13,672 bases of DNA, taken from positions 1 to 13,672 of the forward strand of contig JAHZAT010000104.1 of NCBI GenBank assembly GCA_019423795.1. Reading direction: 5' to 3'. A model generated the notes under the pieces. The model was not told the origin of the DNA and made no database searches. It saw only the letters and a program-made list of their open reading frames with translations. Below are positions 1-8,245 of the stretch, in pieces (within the stretch, counting starts at the first letter, position 1; every line of letters starts with the position of its first letter). A program made the position numbers and the translations under genes. The stretch is from Clostridiales bacterium (GTDB lineage Bacteria; Bacillota; Clostridia; Lachnospirales; Lachnospiraceae).

Positions 1-275
1 AAAATTAATAGCCAATAACGTATAACATACACACCGTGGTGGTTTGAATAGCCGTCCGTGTATATGAGAAAAACAAAATAATAATATAAAGGATCCAGAA
101 CCATTGAAATTTTGCCGTTATTTTGACAGGTTCGCAGCAAGCTTGGTGTGCTGCCTGAGCGAAGCGAGACAAGGAAAGCTTGCGGATAAGCGACCTGTCA
201 AAATGACGTGCATAAATTTCCTGGTCTGGATCCTTTATTATTTTGTTTTTCTCATATACACTCCCCACGACTACC
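1..275 (+). repeat. Palindromic intergenic element, copy 1 (MITE/ERIC-like)
   Basis: This is a non-coding element at the 3' end of the ABC transporter operon. Two arms, 59-99 and 225-260, are complementary apart from a 5-nt insertion in the left arm. An inner 11-bp stem pairs 121-131 with 193-203. The loop carries TTCGCAGC (131-138), AGCGAG (163-168) and GCGGATAAGCGA (182-193), plus a further small stem between GCAAGCTT-type sequences near 137-143 and 177-184. Copy 2, at 10056-10395 on the other strand, has the same three loop blocks in the same order and the same left flank, including CCAATA, TATAACATACACAC and TTTGAATAG (12-51), but its arms have a different sequence. Possible ends are GTGGT near 36-40 and ACTACC at 270-275. 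The shared flank runs to base 1, so the element may extend out of the window. No transposase is present; the mobile origin is inference. Confidence 0.75.
59..260. terminator. Probable bidirectional hairpin terminator inside element copy 1
   Basis: The GGATCCAGA/TCTGGATCC stem of the element is flanked by an A/T-rich tract on each side: AATAATATAAA before it, and TTTATTATTTTG followed by TTTTT after it. Read on either strand, this gives a GC-containing stem followed by a T-rich run. It starts only about 37 bases after the stop codon of the last gene of the minus-strand ABC operon, where a terminator is expected. The 120-base loop is much longer than usual, so it may act mainly as a transcript-end or stability hairpin. 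Terminator activity is inferred. Confidence 0.5.
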
Positions 276-296
276 ATTTCAAACTACAATTACAAT

Positions 297-2027
297 TTAC
301 ATCTTCCAATTAGCCGCCTCCACCTGCAATTCCACCATATGTCGATAAATCCCATCACAAGCTTTCAATTCATCCGGCGTTCCGTTTTCAGCAGCAACCC
401 CGTCTTTCAACACAACAATCTTATCAGCGCCATCCACAGTTCTCATTCGATGTGCAATAATTAATACAGTCTTATCCTTGATTAATTTTGATAATGCTTC
501 CTGTATCAATGATTCATTATCTACATCCAAAGATGCCGTCGCTTCGTCCATCAGGATGATTGGTGCATCTTTTAAGAATGCTCGTGCTATCGAGATTCTC
601 TGGCGTTCTCCGCCGGATAGTTCTGAGCCGTTTTCTCCGATCATGGTATCCCATTTCTGTGGCATTTTCTCGATAAAGTCTTCACAGTTTGCTAATTTTG
701 CTGCTGCCATAACTTCTTCGTCTGTTGCATCTTTTCTTCCGATTCGGATGTTTTCCATAATCGTGTTGTTAAATAGTGTTACATCCTGAAATACAATGGA
801 ATATAGTGATAATAATATTTCTGGATCGATCTTAGAGATATCCATGCCTCCGACCGTGATCGTTCCTTTGTTGATATCCCAGAATCTTGCAGCTAATCTT
901 GATACGGTTGTTTTTCCACTTCCGGATGGTCCGATCAGTGCGGTTACTTCGCCTTGTTTTGCGGTGAAGCTTACGTCTTTTAAGATCTGTTCATTTCCAT
1001 CGTAAGAAAATCCTACGTGATCAAAGTTGATGTCATATCCCTGATTGCTTAGTGTTTTATTTCCATCCTGTTCTTCGTGGCTTAAGATTTCATCCATTCG
1101 TTTGCACTGTGTGTCTGTAGAGATGATCGCGGATAAATTCTCTAATGCTACCTGGAATGGATCGTACATCCTTGATACGACCAGCAGATACATGAAGAAT
1201 GTTAATGCATCGATTTCTCCTTTTGCAAATAAGATTCCTCCGACTAAGGTTGTCGTTCCGATTCCTACTTTTAAGATCAGCTGTGACAGGCATACGAACA
1301 TTGCGTTGATCGCTTCGGATACTACGGCGTGTTTTTCAACGGCCTGAATCTTTTTGTTTAAGCCTTCCATATAGGTATTTGTTGCGTTGTATGATTTTAA
1401 ATCTCTAACGGTTTCCAGCCCTTCCTGAATTCCATCCTGGCATTCCAGTTTGTATTTCATTGCATTTTCATTTAATCGGTGTGAAATTGGTCTTGCACCG
1501 AATACAACAAAAAATGCAACTGGTAATACCCATACAGCTGCCAATGTCATTTTTACATTGAAAAAGAATAAACAGATCGTTACGATCGTTGTGGAACACA
1601 TGGAACCGAATAACTGTGGGAAAAAGTGAGAACTTGCTGTTTCCAGCCATGCACAGTCTCCCATGATCGTACTTGTAAGGTCTGCAAGGTCCTTTTTACC
1701 GAAAAATGATAATGGAATCTTTCTTAATTTCTCTGCCAGTGTACGTCTTCTGACTCCACTTTCCACATAAGTTGCGAGGAATGTTGCGTTGTACTGGAAG
1801 TATGTTGTAATAATAATCAACAATATTGAAATAACCATTCCTCCGATATACATTGGCAATTTTGAACTTGGAATTCCACCATTTAAAATATCAGATGCTA
1901 GCAGATATAGAAGTCCGACTGGAACCATAAATGCTAAGTTTGCAATTGTTACGATGATGACCGCTTTAATCATATCATTGACACCCTGTTCAGAAAGGGC
2001 ATATTTATGTTTTAATCTTTCTCTCAT
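297..2027 (-). CDS. ABC transporter half, permease fused to ATPase (second subunit)
   Basis: This is a type-I exporter-fold ABC half-transporter of 576 residues, the usual length. The N-terminal half holds membrane segments, including about 20-45, 58-80, 140-175 and 245-290. The C-terminal nucleotide-binding domain starts near 333. It is canonical: Walker A GPSGSGKTT (366-374), Q-loop Q414, signature LSGGERQ (470-476), Walker B ILMDEATASLD (491-501) and switch His526. The ATG lies 2 bases past the stop of the preceding subunit gene, and its GGGGG-type ribosome binding site lies inside that gene's last codons, so translation is probably coupled. With that subunit it should form a heterodimer in the cytoplasmic membrane. 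By analogy with YbtQ/IrtB the cargo could be an iron-chelate or another metallophore, but a peptide, lipid or drug exporter cannot be excluded. Family assignment is sure; substrate is not. Confidence 0.93.
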   Translation of the reverse strand: MRERLKHKYALSEQGVNDMIKAVIIVTIANLAFMVPVGLLYLLASDILNGGIPSSKLPMYIGGMVISILLIIITTYFQYNATFLATYVESGVRRRTLAEKLRKIPLSFFGKKDLADLTSTIMGDCAWLETASSHFFPQLFGSMCSTTIVTICLFFFNVKMTLAAVWVLPVAFFVVFGARPISHRLNENAMKYKLECQDGIQEGLETVRDLKSYNATNTYMEGLNKKIQAVEKHAVVSEAINAMFVCLSQLILKVGIGTTTLVGGILFAKGEIDALTFFMYLLVVSRMYDPFQVALENLSAIISTDTQCKRMDEILSHEEQDGNKTLSNQGYDINFDHVGFSYDGNEQILKDVSFTAKQGEVTALIGPSGSGKTTVSRLAARFWDINKGTITVGGMDISKIDPEILLSLYSIVFQDVTLFNNTIMENIRIGRKDATDEEVMAAAKLANCEDFIEKMPQKWDTMIGENGSELSGGERQRISIARAFLKDAPIILMDEATASLDVDNESLIQEALSKLIKDKTVLIIAHRMRTVDGADKIVVLKDGVAAENGTPDELKACDGIYRHMVELQVEAANWKM

Positions 2028-2029
2028 AA

Positions 2030-3817
2030 TTATAATACACCCCCTACTTTCCAGTTCACTGATTTGTTATATTCTTCCCACATATGGGCGTAAATGCCGT
2101 GACTCTTTAATAATTCGCCGTGGCTTCCTTCTTCTGCGATCGCTCCGTCTTTCAAAACATAGATACGGTCTGCATTTGTAACGGTTGATAATCGGTGGGC
2201 GATCATGATGACGGTCTTGTCTTTTGATAAGTTTTCAAACGCTTTCTGTACTTTCTGTTCGTTATCTGGATCTGCAAATGCAGTTGCTTCATCAAGGATC
2301 AGAACTGGAGCATTTTTAAGAAATGCTCTGGCAATCGAAAGTCTCTGTGCTTCACCACCGGATACATGAATTCCTTTGGCTCCGATCATTGTATGGACGC
2401 CGTCTTTAAATTTGTCGATGATATCCATACACTGCGCATCTTTTAATGCCTGCATAACTTCCTCGTCGGTTGCATCTGGTTTTCCAAGTCTGACATTTTC
2501 AAGGATGGACATCTTTAATAATTTGCTGTCCTGAAATACATAAGAAATCTGATTCATAAGTTCACTGCTTGTGATATCTCTCACATCAACGCCGCCGATC
2601 TTTACGCTTCCTTCTTTGACATCCCAGAATCTTGCGATCATGGATGCTAAGGTTGTTTTACCGCCGCCAGAAGGTCCAACAAATGCGACATGTTCTCCCG
2701 CTTTGATCTCAATGGAAATATGATCGACTGCATTTTTCTTTGCCCCTTCGTATGCAAATGTTACATCCCGAAGAGATACGGAACTGTCTTTTGGAATCTG
2801 TCCGTTGGTTGTCTCTTTTAATGACTGTCTGTTCATCACATCACCCATACGTTTTAATCCATCAACGACCTGCATCTGGGCTTCGCCTGCGTATGCAAGT
2901 TTCATTAATGTTGTTGTTAAAATTGGTGTGATGATGATATAGAATAATAAGTTTAACCCAAATGCTGCTGTGATCTCATGTCCGCCAAATACATAGGCTG
3001 CAATGATGATAAATACAAAAATGGAATTGACCGCTGTTGTAAATCCAACCATTGGTTTTCTCATTTTTTTCGTAAATCCCAGTGTCCATTTTTCATATTC
3101 ATCAATTGCTTCTTTGAATCTCTTAAATGAAAATACCGTCTGTCCAAATGTTTTGACAACTGGAACTCCACGAATATATTCAACCGCTTCTGCTGACATG
3201 ACTTCCAAGGAATTCTGATACTGTTTCATACTTTCTGCCAGATCTTTTCCACTCATGGAACTCATGAATACGAATCCGATCGCTGCCGGGATCAGACACA
3301 TGATTCCTAACCTCCAGTCAAAGACTGCCATTAAGATGATAAGTCCAATCGGTGTTGCCTTGGAAACTGCTTTATCTGGAAGGGTATGTGCCAGATATGT
3401 TTCTGTTGCTGCACTGGAATCTATGACGATCTTTCGAATCTTACCAGTTCCTTCGCTTTCAATATATCCTAATGGTAATGTCATGATGTGGTTCATCATT
3501 GCTGTTCTCATCTGTGCCTGTACATGGAATGCTGCGATATGAGAGCACATGAGGCCCGCCATATAGATGATCATTCCAAGAATCGCAAATCCTACCGCAC
3601 GCCATCCATAAGTGCTGATTCCTGCTGCCTTTGAGAAATCAAATCTGACTCTTAACACTTCCTGCATCACTTTCCAGATATAATAAAATGGAACTAACGC
3701 AACAAATGCACTGATCGCTGCAAGAATGGTTGAGAGAATGCTTAAATATTTGTAACTGCCTGCGAAATGGTATAACTGCTTTGTCAGGCTTTCTTCTTTT
3801 TCTTTCTTTTCTTCCAT
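2030..3817 (-). CDS. ABC transporter half, permease fused to ATPase (first subunit, YbtP/IrtA-like)
   Basis: This second half-transporter is 595 residues from the chosen start. The open frame extends to a GTG at 3826, but GGAGG (3826-3830) abuts that codon and sits 8 bases before the ATG at 3817, so the ATG is preferred. The protein begins with a Lys/Glu-rich cytoplasmic stretch. Membrane segments lie near 25-45, 75-95, 155-185 and 260-305. In numbering from the GTG, the ATPase domain has Walker A GPSGGGKTT (384-392), Q432, signature VSGGEAQ (488-494), Walker B LILDEATAFADP (509-520) and His545. The FADP D-loop, replacing the usual SLD, is known from siderophore-linked transporters such as YbtP and IrtA. 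That trait and the adjacent AraC gene suggest metallophore handling, probably uptake as for YbtPQ. Both ATP sites look intact, so the pair is not of the one-degenerate-site type. Confidence 0.93.
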   Translation of the reverse strand: MEEKKEKEESLTKQLYHFAGSYKYLSILSTILAAISAFVALVPFYYIWKVMQEVLRVRFDFSKAAGISTYGWRAVGFAILGMIIYMAGLMCSHIAAFHVQAQMRTAMMNHIMTLPLGYIESEGTGKIRKIVIDSSAATETYLAHTLPDKAVSKATPIGLIILMAVFDWRLGIMCLIPAAIGFVFMSSMSGKDLAESMKQYQNSLEVMSAEAVEYIRGVPVVKTFGQTVFSFKRFKEAIDEYEKWTLGFTKKMRKPMVGFTTAVNSIFVFIIIAAYVFGGHEITAAFGLNLLFYIIITPILTTTLMKLAYAGEAQMQVVDGLKRMGDVMNRQSLKETTNGQIPKDSSVSLRDVTFAYEGAKKNAVDHISIEIKAGEHVAFVGPSGGGKTTLASMIARFWDVKEGSVKIGGVDVRDITSSELMNQISYVFQDSKLLKMSILENVRLGKPDATDEEVMQALKDAQCMDIIDKFKDGVHTMIGAKGIHVSGGEAQRLSIARAFLKNAPVLILDEATAFADPDNEQKVQKAFENLSKDKTVIMIAHRLSTVTNADRIYVLKDGAIAEEGSHGELLKSHGIYAHMWEEYNKSVNWKVGGVL

Positions 3818-3835
3818 TATATTCACCTCCGTAAA

Positions 3836-4798
3836 TTATTTATTGTCGGACAATTCCATCTGTCTGCTGTCCTTATTTAAATTGTGCTTGCGCTTATATT
3901 CAAGCGGTGCAGCCCCGTAATAATTCTTAAATGCTTTTGCAAATCTTGATTGTGTCGCAAATCCTACTGCATCACTGATCTCTGATATTTTCATTGAATT
4001 TTTCAGAATCAATTCTGCTGCCTTTTTCATTCGGATCTCATTCAATAATTCGCTGTATCCTCTTCCATATACTCCCTGAAAATAATTCTTAAGACTTGTC
4101 TCACTGATTCCAAAATGTTTCGCAAGTGTCGCTGCAGAATATCGTTTGCTTAAATCTTCTGTCAGAATATCCATGGTCTTTCTCGCAATCTGAATCTGTG
4201 AACCTGAGTAGTACACCCTGTTTGTCTCCACTGCATCCCTTTTGCTGCAAAGAACCTGAAGCCACCGGCTGACATCCACCGCAAGAAGATTCATATCTGC
4301 ATCTGCTTCAATGTCATCTTGAATCACTCTCACTGCCTGTTCAATTCTTGCATCTGCTTTTGAAATAAATGGTGTCTCTCTTCCCAGAAACCGTTCTTTT
4401 AATTCAACGCTCATTTTGGTATTCCTGCCATTTAATGACAGTTCTTTGTCAAGTTCTGGACATGGATACAAGATCAACTCCATTCCATGATACTGTGCTC
4501 TTGGATAGTAAAATTCATCTGCTTCTCTTGAAGCAGTCCCATAGTCGATTGAATATTCCCCGGTATCCACATAAGTACCGCCACCATTTTTCAAAAGAAC
4601 CTCGCACTTGCCAAGGAAACTGAAATTCACTGTCATGACCGCTTCCCCTTTGTAGGCCTGAATCTGGACTTCTGGGATTCTTCTTGATCTGATATCAATA
4701 TACAAAAGCTCCAGATATGAGCTGATCCGATAACAGACGATCTTTCCTTTCTCTCCTGAAAAATCTGATGGCAGGATTACTTCTCGTTTCTCATTCAT
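3836..4798 (-). CDS. AraC-family transcriptional regulator
   Basis: This is a DNA-binding regulator of 320 residues. The C-terminal third is a standard AraC/XylS double helix-turn-helix: the first near 220-245 (ATLAKHFGISETSLKNYF), the second near 270-300, with the family hallmark of a Gly-Phe (VGF, 278-280) and the closing KNYYGAAPLEYKRK. The first 200 residues are a sensor domain of no recognised fold and may bind the transported ligand. A good AAGGAG site lies about 6-7 bases before the ATG. The stop is 18 bases from the start of the first ABC gene, so regulator and transporter are one operon. This order matches the YbtA/PchR-type logic in which an AraC protein senses a siderophore and switches on its transporter. 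The ligand is inference; autoregulation is likely but unseen. Confidence 0.9.
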   Translation of the reverse strand: MNEKREVILPSDFSGEKGKIVCYRISSYLELLYIDIRSRRIPEVQIQAYKGEAVMTVNFSFLGKCEVLLKNGGGTYVDTGEYSIDYGTASREADEFYYPRAQYHGMELILYPCPELDKELSLNGRNTKMSVELKERFLGRETPFISKADARIEQAVRVIQDDIEADADMNLLAVDVSRWLQVLCSKRDAVETNRVYYSGSQIQIARKTMDILTEDLSKRYSAATLAKHFGISETSLKNYFQGVYGRGYSELLNEIRMKKAAELILKNSMKISEISDAVGFATQSRFAKAFKNYYGAAPLEYKRKHNLNKDSRQMELSDNK

Positions 4799-4837
4799 GA
4801 AAAACTCCTTCTCTCTTCCTTTCTTTTATAATTTACG

Positions 4838-4866
4838 GTTATATGTTAGTATACACTAACTTTTGA
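4838..4866 (-). promoter_or_regulatory. Possible promoter and operator dyad of the araC-ABC operon
   Basis: On the minus strand, GTTAGT and ACTAAC form a 6-bp dyad with a 4-base centre (4845-4860). It lies in the 17-bp spacer between a weak -35-like TCAAAA (4861-4866) and a -10-like TATAAC (4838-4843). The position would suit a regulator of the operon, perhaps the AraC protein itself, although AraC-family sites are more often direct repeats. The -35 match is poor (3 of 6), so the promoter is tentative; the dyad is clear. Confidence 0.35.
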
Positions 4867-4867
4867 T

Positions 4868-4918
4868 TCAAGAACAAAACAGCAAAATAGCTCCTTTTAG
4901 CATCTGGTTTGTTCTTGA
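4868..4918. other. Inverted repeat between the two minus-strand operons
   Basis: Eleven-base arms TCAAGAACAAA (4868-4878) and TTTGTTCTTGA (4908-4918) are perfectly complementary around a 29-base centre. On the plus strand the right arm runs into TTTTGTCTTTTT, which looks like a weak terminator tail, but no plus-strand gene leads into it. It may be a regulatory dyad upstream of the araC operon or a remnant. Function unknown. Confidence 0.4.
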
Positions 4919-4968
4919 TTTTGTCTTTTTGGTAAAAAGAATCCTGTTTTATGGAATCTCCTGCAAAC

Positions 4969-5009
4969 AAAAAAGGAAAGGATCATCACAAAACATGATA
5001 ATCCTCTCC
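4969..5009 (-). terminator. Strong intrinsic terminator of the peptidase-deaminase-deacetylase operon
   Basis: On the minus strand, 33 bases after the deacetylase stop codon, a 14-bp stem (GGAGAGGATTATCA with TGATGATCCTTTCC; two G-T pairs, no mismatches) closes a 7-base loop TGTTTTG and is followed at once by six T residues. This is a textbook Rho-independent terminator and marks the end of the operon that begins at 8190. Confidence 0.92.
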
Positions 5010-5041
5010 AATTTGTTTAAAATTTCAAATTCTAAATCTCA

Positions 5042-5899
5042 TTATTTTCTAATAATATCAGTTGCACTAAAGACTTTATCACCTTTGCCTGCTTTCACAC
5101 CCTTAGCTTCTAACAGCTCGGATACTGTACAAACTTCATATCCTTTCTTCTTAAGGATTGGTAATACTTTCTCTACTGCTGCAACGGTTGGCTTATGAAT
5201 ATCATGCATTAACACGATATCTCCGTCTTTTGCATGTTTTAAGATTGTTTCAACAGTCGCATCTGTGTTCTTTGTCTTCCAGTCTAAGGTATCAACACTC
5301 CAAAGGATCAATGGTATATCAATTCCTTTTTTAACATTCTCATTGATCGCTCCGTATGGAGGTCTTACGCTGACGGGTTTGCTTCCACATGCTTTGTAGA
5401 TCGCATTCTCTGTTTGCTCTTCCTGTGCTCTTATTTGTGCTACACTTAACTTTGGAAGGTATGTATGATTCCATGTGTGGCTTGATACTTCATTACCTGA
5501 CTCTAAGACTTTCTTGACTGTCTCTGGATAATAATTTGCATTCTGTCCTAACATGAAAAATGTTGCTCTTGCATCGTTCTTCTCTAATGCTGCTAATACT
5601 CTTTCTGTATTTCCTTTTAATGGACCATCATCAAATGTAAATGCGATCAGTTTCTTTGTCTTATCGATCTTTCTTGGAACGTAGAGTGATTTCTTCAATT
5701 CTTTGCCTGTTCCTTTACCGAGCAGATCATCATTTGCCTTTACCATGTATTCTCCCATGGATTTGTTCACTGATGCATAACTTGTTCTTCCGAATCTTGT
5801 CGTTACAAAAAATATTCCTGCTGCGATCACCAAGATAATGATCAGTAGTGCTGCAACTCTTCCTTTGTTGATGCGTCTTCTTTTTCTTCGTCTTGCCAT
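5042..5899 (-). CDS. Membrane-anchored NodB-family polysaccharide deacetylase
   Basis: This is a carbohydrate esterase family 4 enzyme of 285 residues. It should act outside the membrane, removing N-acetyl groups from peptidoglycan or another glycan. The first 12 residues are almost all Arg/Lys, followed by one membrane segment (about 13-34) that anchors it with the catalytic domain outside. All NodB motifs are present: TFDDG (88-92, catalytic base and metal Asp), SHTWNH (140-145, the two metal His), RPPYG (179-183), the D203/W207 region and LMHDIH (230-235, catalytic His). No export-related second domain is seen. The gene starts 18 bases after the adenine deaminase stop, with AAGGAAAGAAGAAGGG before the ATG, and is the last gene of its operon. 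The likely target is peptidoglycan, possibly for lysozyme resistance or sporulation as for PgdA/PdaA, but the substrate is not readable from sequence. Confidence 0.92.
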   Translation of the reverse strand: MARRRKRRRINKGRVAALLIIILVIAAGIFFVTTRFGRTSYASVNKSMGEYMVKANDDLLGKGTGKELKKSLYVPRKIDKTKKLIAFTFDDGPLKGNTERVLAALEKNDARATFFMLGQNANYYPETVKKVLESGNEVSSHTWNHTYLPKLSVAQIRAQEEQTENAIYKACGSKPVSVRPPYGAINENVKKGIDIPLILWSVDTLDWKTKNTDATVETILKHAKDGDIVLMHDIHKPTVAAVEKVLPILKKKGYEVCTVSELLEAKGVKAGKGDKVFSATDIIRK

Positions 5900-5917
5900 T
5901 GTACCCTTCTTCTTTCC

Positions 5918-7573
5918 TTATGATTTTAATAATTGAAATGTATCTACATCCACAAGTCCAAGGTCTGTCAGTCTTAATGATGGAATCACTGGAAGTGCCA
6001 TAAATGATAATGTGATAAATGGATCAATATCTCTGGATATTCCTAGTTTCCATGCCTTCTGTAACAGCTCATCGATACCTTTCTGGATGTCTTTCGCCGG
6101 TTTCTGGCTTAAAAGCCCCGCAACCGTCAGCGGTAAAGTACCTAAAACTTTGCCTTCAGATACCAGTGCGTATCCTCCCTGAATCTCCTCTATCGTCTGT
6201 ACAGCTTTGATGATATCTTCGTCATTATCTCCTGCCGCAATGATGTTATGTGAATCATGTGCTACAGATGTTGCGATCGCACCGTTGGTTATCCCATATC
6301 CCTTGATCGGTGCCGCAGCTGCATTGCCTGTTCCACGGTGACGTTCAAATACACATAATTTAGAATATTCACTATCTGGAGTAAATAACCCCTCCTTTGA
6401 TGGAACCTCTTCCTGTAAAAACTTCGTGACGATCTGCCCTGGGATCATTCCGATCACAGGGATCTTTCCTTCTGCTTCTACCTGAATCTTATCTTTGGAG
6501 ATATCCTTTAATACAACGGTATGAAGCATGGATTCATTCACTGGTTTTGCTTCTTTTGTAAAGAATTCCGTGTTCACAATTCTTCCTTGTTTGTATACAG
6601 AATGTACTTCGACACTCTCCAAAGAATCAAGGATCACGATGTCCGCATCTTTTCCCTCTTCTAATACTCCGATATCATTTAAACCATATGTCTTTGCAGC
6701 ATTATATGTTGCCATCTTTACCGCTGATATTGGATTCATTCCAAGTTGGATACTCTTCTTTATATTGTAACTAATATTTCCTTCATTTTCAATAGTATCA
6801 AGATGTTTATCATCGGTACAGAACATAAAATGTGCAATAAATTCTGGTTCTTTGACAAGTCCCGGAACTATATTTTCTACATTCCTTGCTGCACTTCCTT
6901 CACGAACTAAGATTTTCATGCCTGCAAGACATTTTTCTTTGGCTTCTTCAAAAGATGTACATTCATGATCTGTCATAACTCCTGCTTCCACATATGCCTT
7001 TAAGTCTTCTCCGCTAAGGCCCGGTGCATGTCCGTCAATGACCATTCCTTTACACAGCTCTAATTTCTTCATGATCTGCTCTTCTTTGCTTAGAACCGCT
7101 GGATAACACATCACTTCTCCAAGTCCTAAGACAAGCGGATGGTCCTTCCACTGCTTCATATCTTCCGCCGTAAAATCTGCCCCATTTGTCTCAAATGGTG
7201 TCGCTGGAATGGATGAAGGCATCATGACATAGATTCCAAGTGGGGCATCGCCTGCTGCATCCAGAATGTATTCCATCGCTTCATTTCCTTTGACATTGAC
7301 AAGTTCATGGGGATCTGCGATAACCGTCGTTGTACCATGCGGCATAACTGCTTTGGAAAATTCCATTGGTGTCGCCATACTAGATTCAATATGTACATGT
7401 GCATCAATGAATCCAGGTGTGATATATTTTCCTGTACAATCTATTACATTCTCCCCTGAAAAATGACCAATTCCTGCGATTTTTCCATCTTTCACTGCAA
7501 TATCTGCCTGAAGGATCTGTTCATTTTTCACATCAACGACATTTCCATTTTTAAAGATCACATCATACATCAT
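5918..7573 (-). CDS. ade: Adenine deaminase
   Basis: This is a cytoplasmic amidohydrolase that converts adenine to hypoxanthine and ammonia (EC 3.5.4.2) in purine salvage. At 551 residues it is close to the AdeC family length. Visible family marks are the metal motif HVHIE (59-63), ADPHE (86-90), GEVM (152-155), DGHAPG (180-185), DHE (202-204) and CTDD (252-255). The C-terminal lid domain carries HRGTGN (412-417) and VAHDSHNI (437-444). The first two codons are both ATG. The AAGGAGG site (7578-7584) is 4 bases from the first and 7 from the second (7570), so the second may be the true start. Either start overlaps the stop of the upstream peptidase gene, a sign of translational coupling. No purine riboswitch was recognised upstream of the operon. 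Confidence 0.95.
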   Translation of the reverse strand: MMYDVIFKNGNVVDVKNEQILQADIAVKDGKIAGIGHFSGENVIDCTGKYITPGFIDAHVHIESSMATPMEFSKAVMPHGTTTVIADPHELVNVKGNEAMEYILDAAGDAPLGIYVMMPSSIPATPFETNGADFTAEDMKQWKDHPLVLGLGEVMCYPAVLSKEEQIMKKLELCKGMVIDGHAPGLSGEDLKAYVEAGVMTDHECTSFEEAKEKCLAGMKILVREGSAARNVENIVPGLVKEPEFIAHFMFCTDDKHLDTIENEGNISYNIKKSIQLGMNPISAVKMATYNAAKTYGLNDIGVLEEGKDADIVILDSLESVEVHSVYKQGRIVNTEFFTKEAKPVNESMLHTVVLKDISKDKIQVEAEGKIPVIGMIPGQIVTKFLQEEVPSKEGLFTPDSEYSKLCVFERHRGTGNAAAAPIKGYGITNGAIATSVAHDSHNIIAAGDNDEDIIKAVQTIEEIQGGYALVSEGKVLGTLPLTVAGLLSQKPAKDIQKGIDELLQKAWKLGISRDIDPFITLSFMALPVIPSLRLTDLGLVDVDTFQLLKS

Positions 7574-8190
7574 TCTTCCTCCTTAAATTTTACGATTCCT
7601 ACATAATATTTCTTATCTGTATCAAATAGCATATTCCAGTCGATTTCTTCGCACTCTCCACAATTCGACCAGATCAATTTCTCTTCTTCCTCATCAAATC
7701 CTGTGATCGTCACCCAGTGCCAGTTATCTTCTCTTAATTCATGCGCCGGATGTCTTAAGATCAGAAATGCAACTGGATGATCTTCCTTTAATGCTGGCAA
7801 GATAAAATCCAATGCCTGTTCTCTACTTTTGGGTAAAAATAACTGTTCTGAACTTAATGTGATTCCATGATCTTTTGCATATCTTTTGAAATCTTTCGCA
7901 AATCTCCCAATCAGTGGATATCCCATAAATCCAGGTTTCATATAGCGATACATCGTCTGCATCAAATTTAAATATTGTTCATAGTCTGCTGCTTTCTGAC
8001 CATCTTTTATCGGATATAAATCTTTAAAATCTTCCCGACTGAGTGCATAAATGGCTGCAATATTACTGCCTGTCACACTTCCACATCCTGCCAATCGCTG
8101 AAAATCTCCTGGAAACCATTCCTGATCGCCGCCATATCCTATGGTTTTACCGTCCTTTATGATCTGTGGACAGTGAAGTTCTTTCCTCAT
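7570..8190 (-). CDS. Putative C39-like (papain-fold) cysteine peptidase, function unknown
   Basis: This protein has 206 residues, no signal peptide and no membrane segment, so it is cytoplasmic. The layout suggests a papain/C39-type thiol fold: a nucleophile region GCGSVTGSN (35-43) with Cys36 at the start of a helix, HWVTITGF (158-165) with His158 as the likely general base, and WSNCGE (174-179) with Asn176 as the third residue. The segment between is rich in aromatic residues and shows no known domain. Its stop codon overlaps the start of adenine deaminase (ATGA), and it is the first gene of that operon. The ribosome binding site is only fair (AGGAAAG, about 7-11 bases before the ATG). It may process a peptide or an isopeptide, or be a transglutaminase-like or amidase enzyme. 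I do not know its substrate and assign no symbol. Confidence 0.75.
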   Translation of the reverse strand: MRKELHCPQIIKDGKTIGYGGDQEWFPGDFQRLAGCGSVTGSNIAAIYALSREDFKDLYPIKDGQKAADYEQYLNLMQTMYRYMKPGFMGYPLIGRFAKDFKRYAKDHGITLSSEQLFLPKSREQALDFILPALKEDHPVAFLILRHPAHELREDNWHWVTITGFDEEEEKLIWSNCGECEEIDWNMLFDTDKKYYVGIVKFKEEE

Positions 8191-8245
8191 AGTCTGTCTT
8201 TCCTGTTATACTCTTAAATTCATTGAATTCTTTTATTTCTTTATG

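Noticed and set aside
1..275. Retron or insertion sequence remnant
   Set aside because: There is no reverse transcriptase or transposase gene, whole or broken, anywhere in the window. The element is kept as a non-autonomous repeat only.
104..313. Short open frames inside the two palindromic elements (also around 10037-10388)
   Set aside because: They run through both hairpin arms, have no ribosome binding site, and their translations are low-complexity products of the inverted repeat.
2030..3826. GTG at 3826 as the start of the first ABC subunit
   Set aside because: The GGAGG touches this codon with no spacing but is 8 bases from the ATG at 3817, which is the better start.
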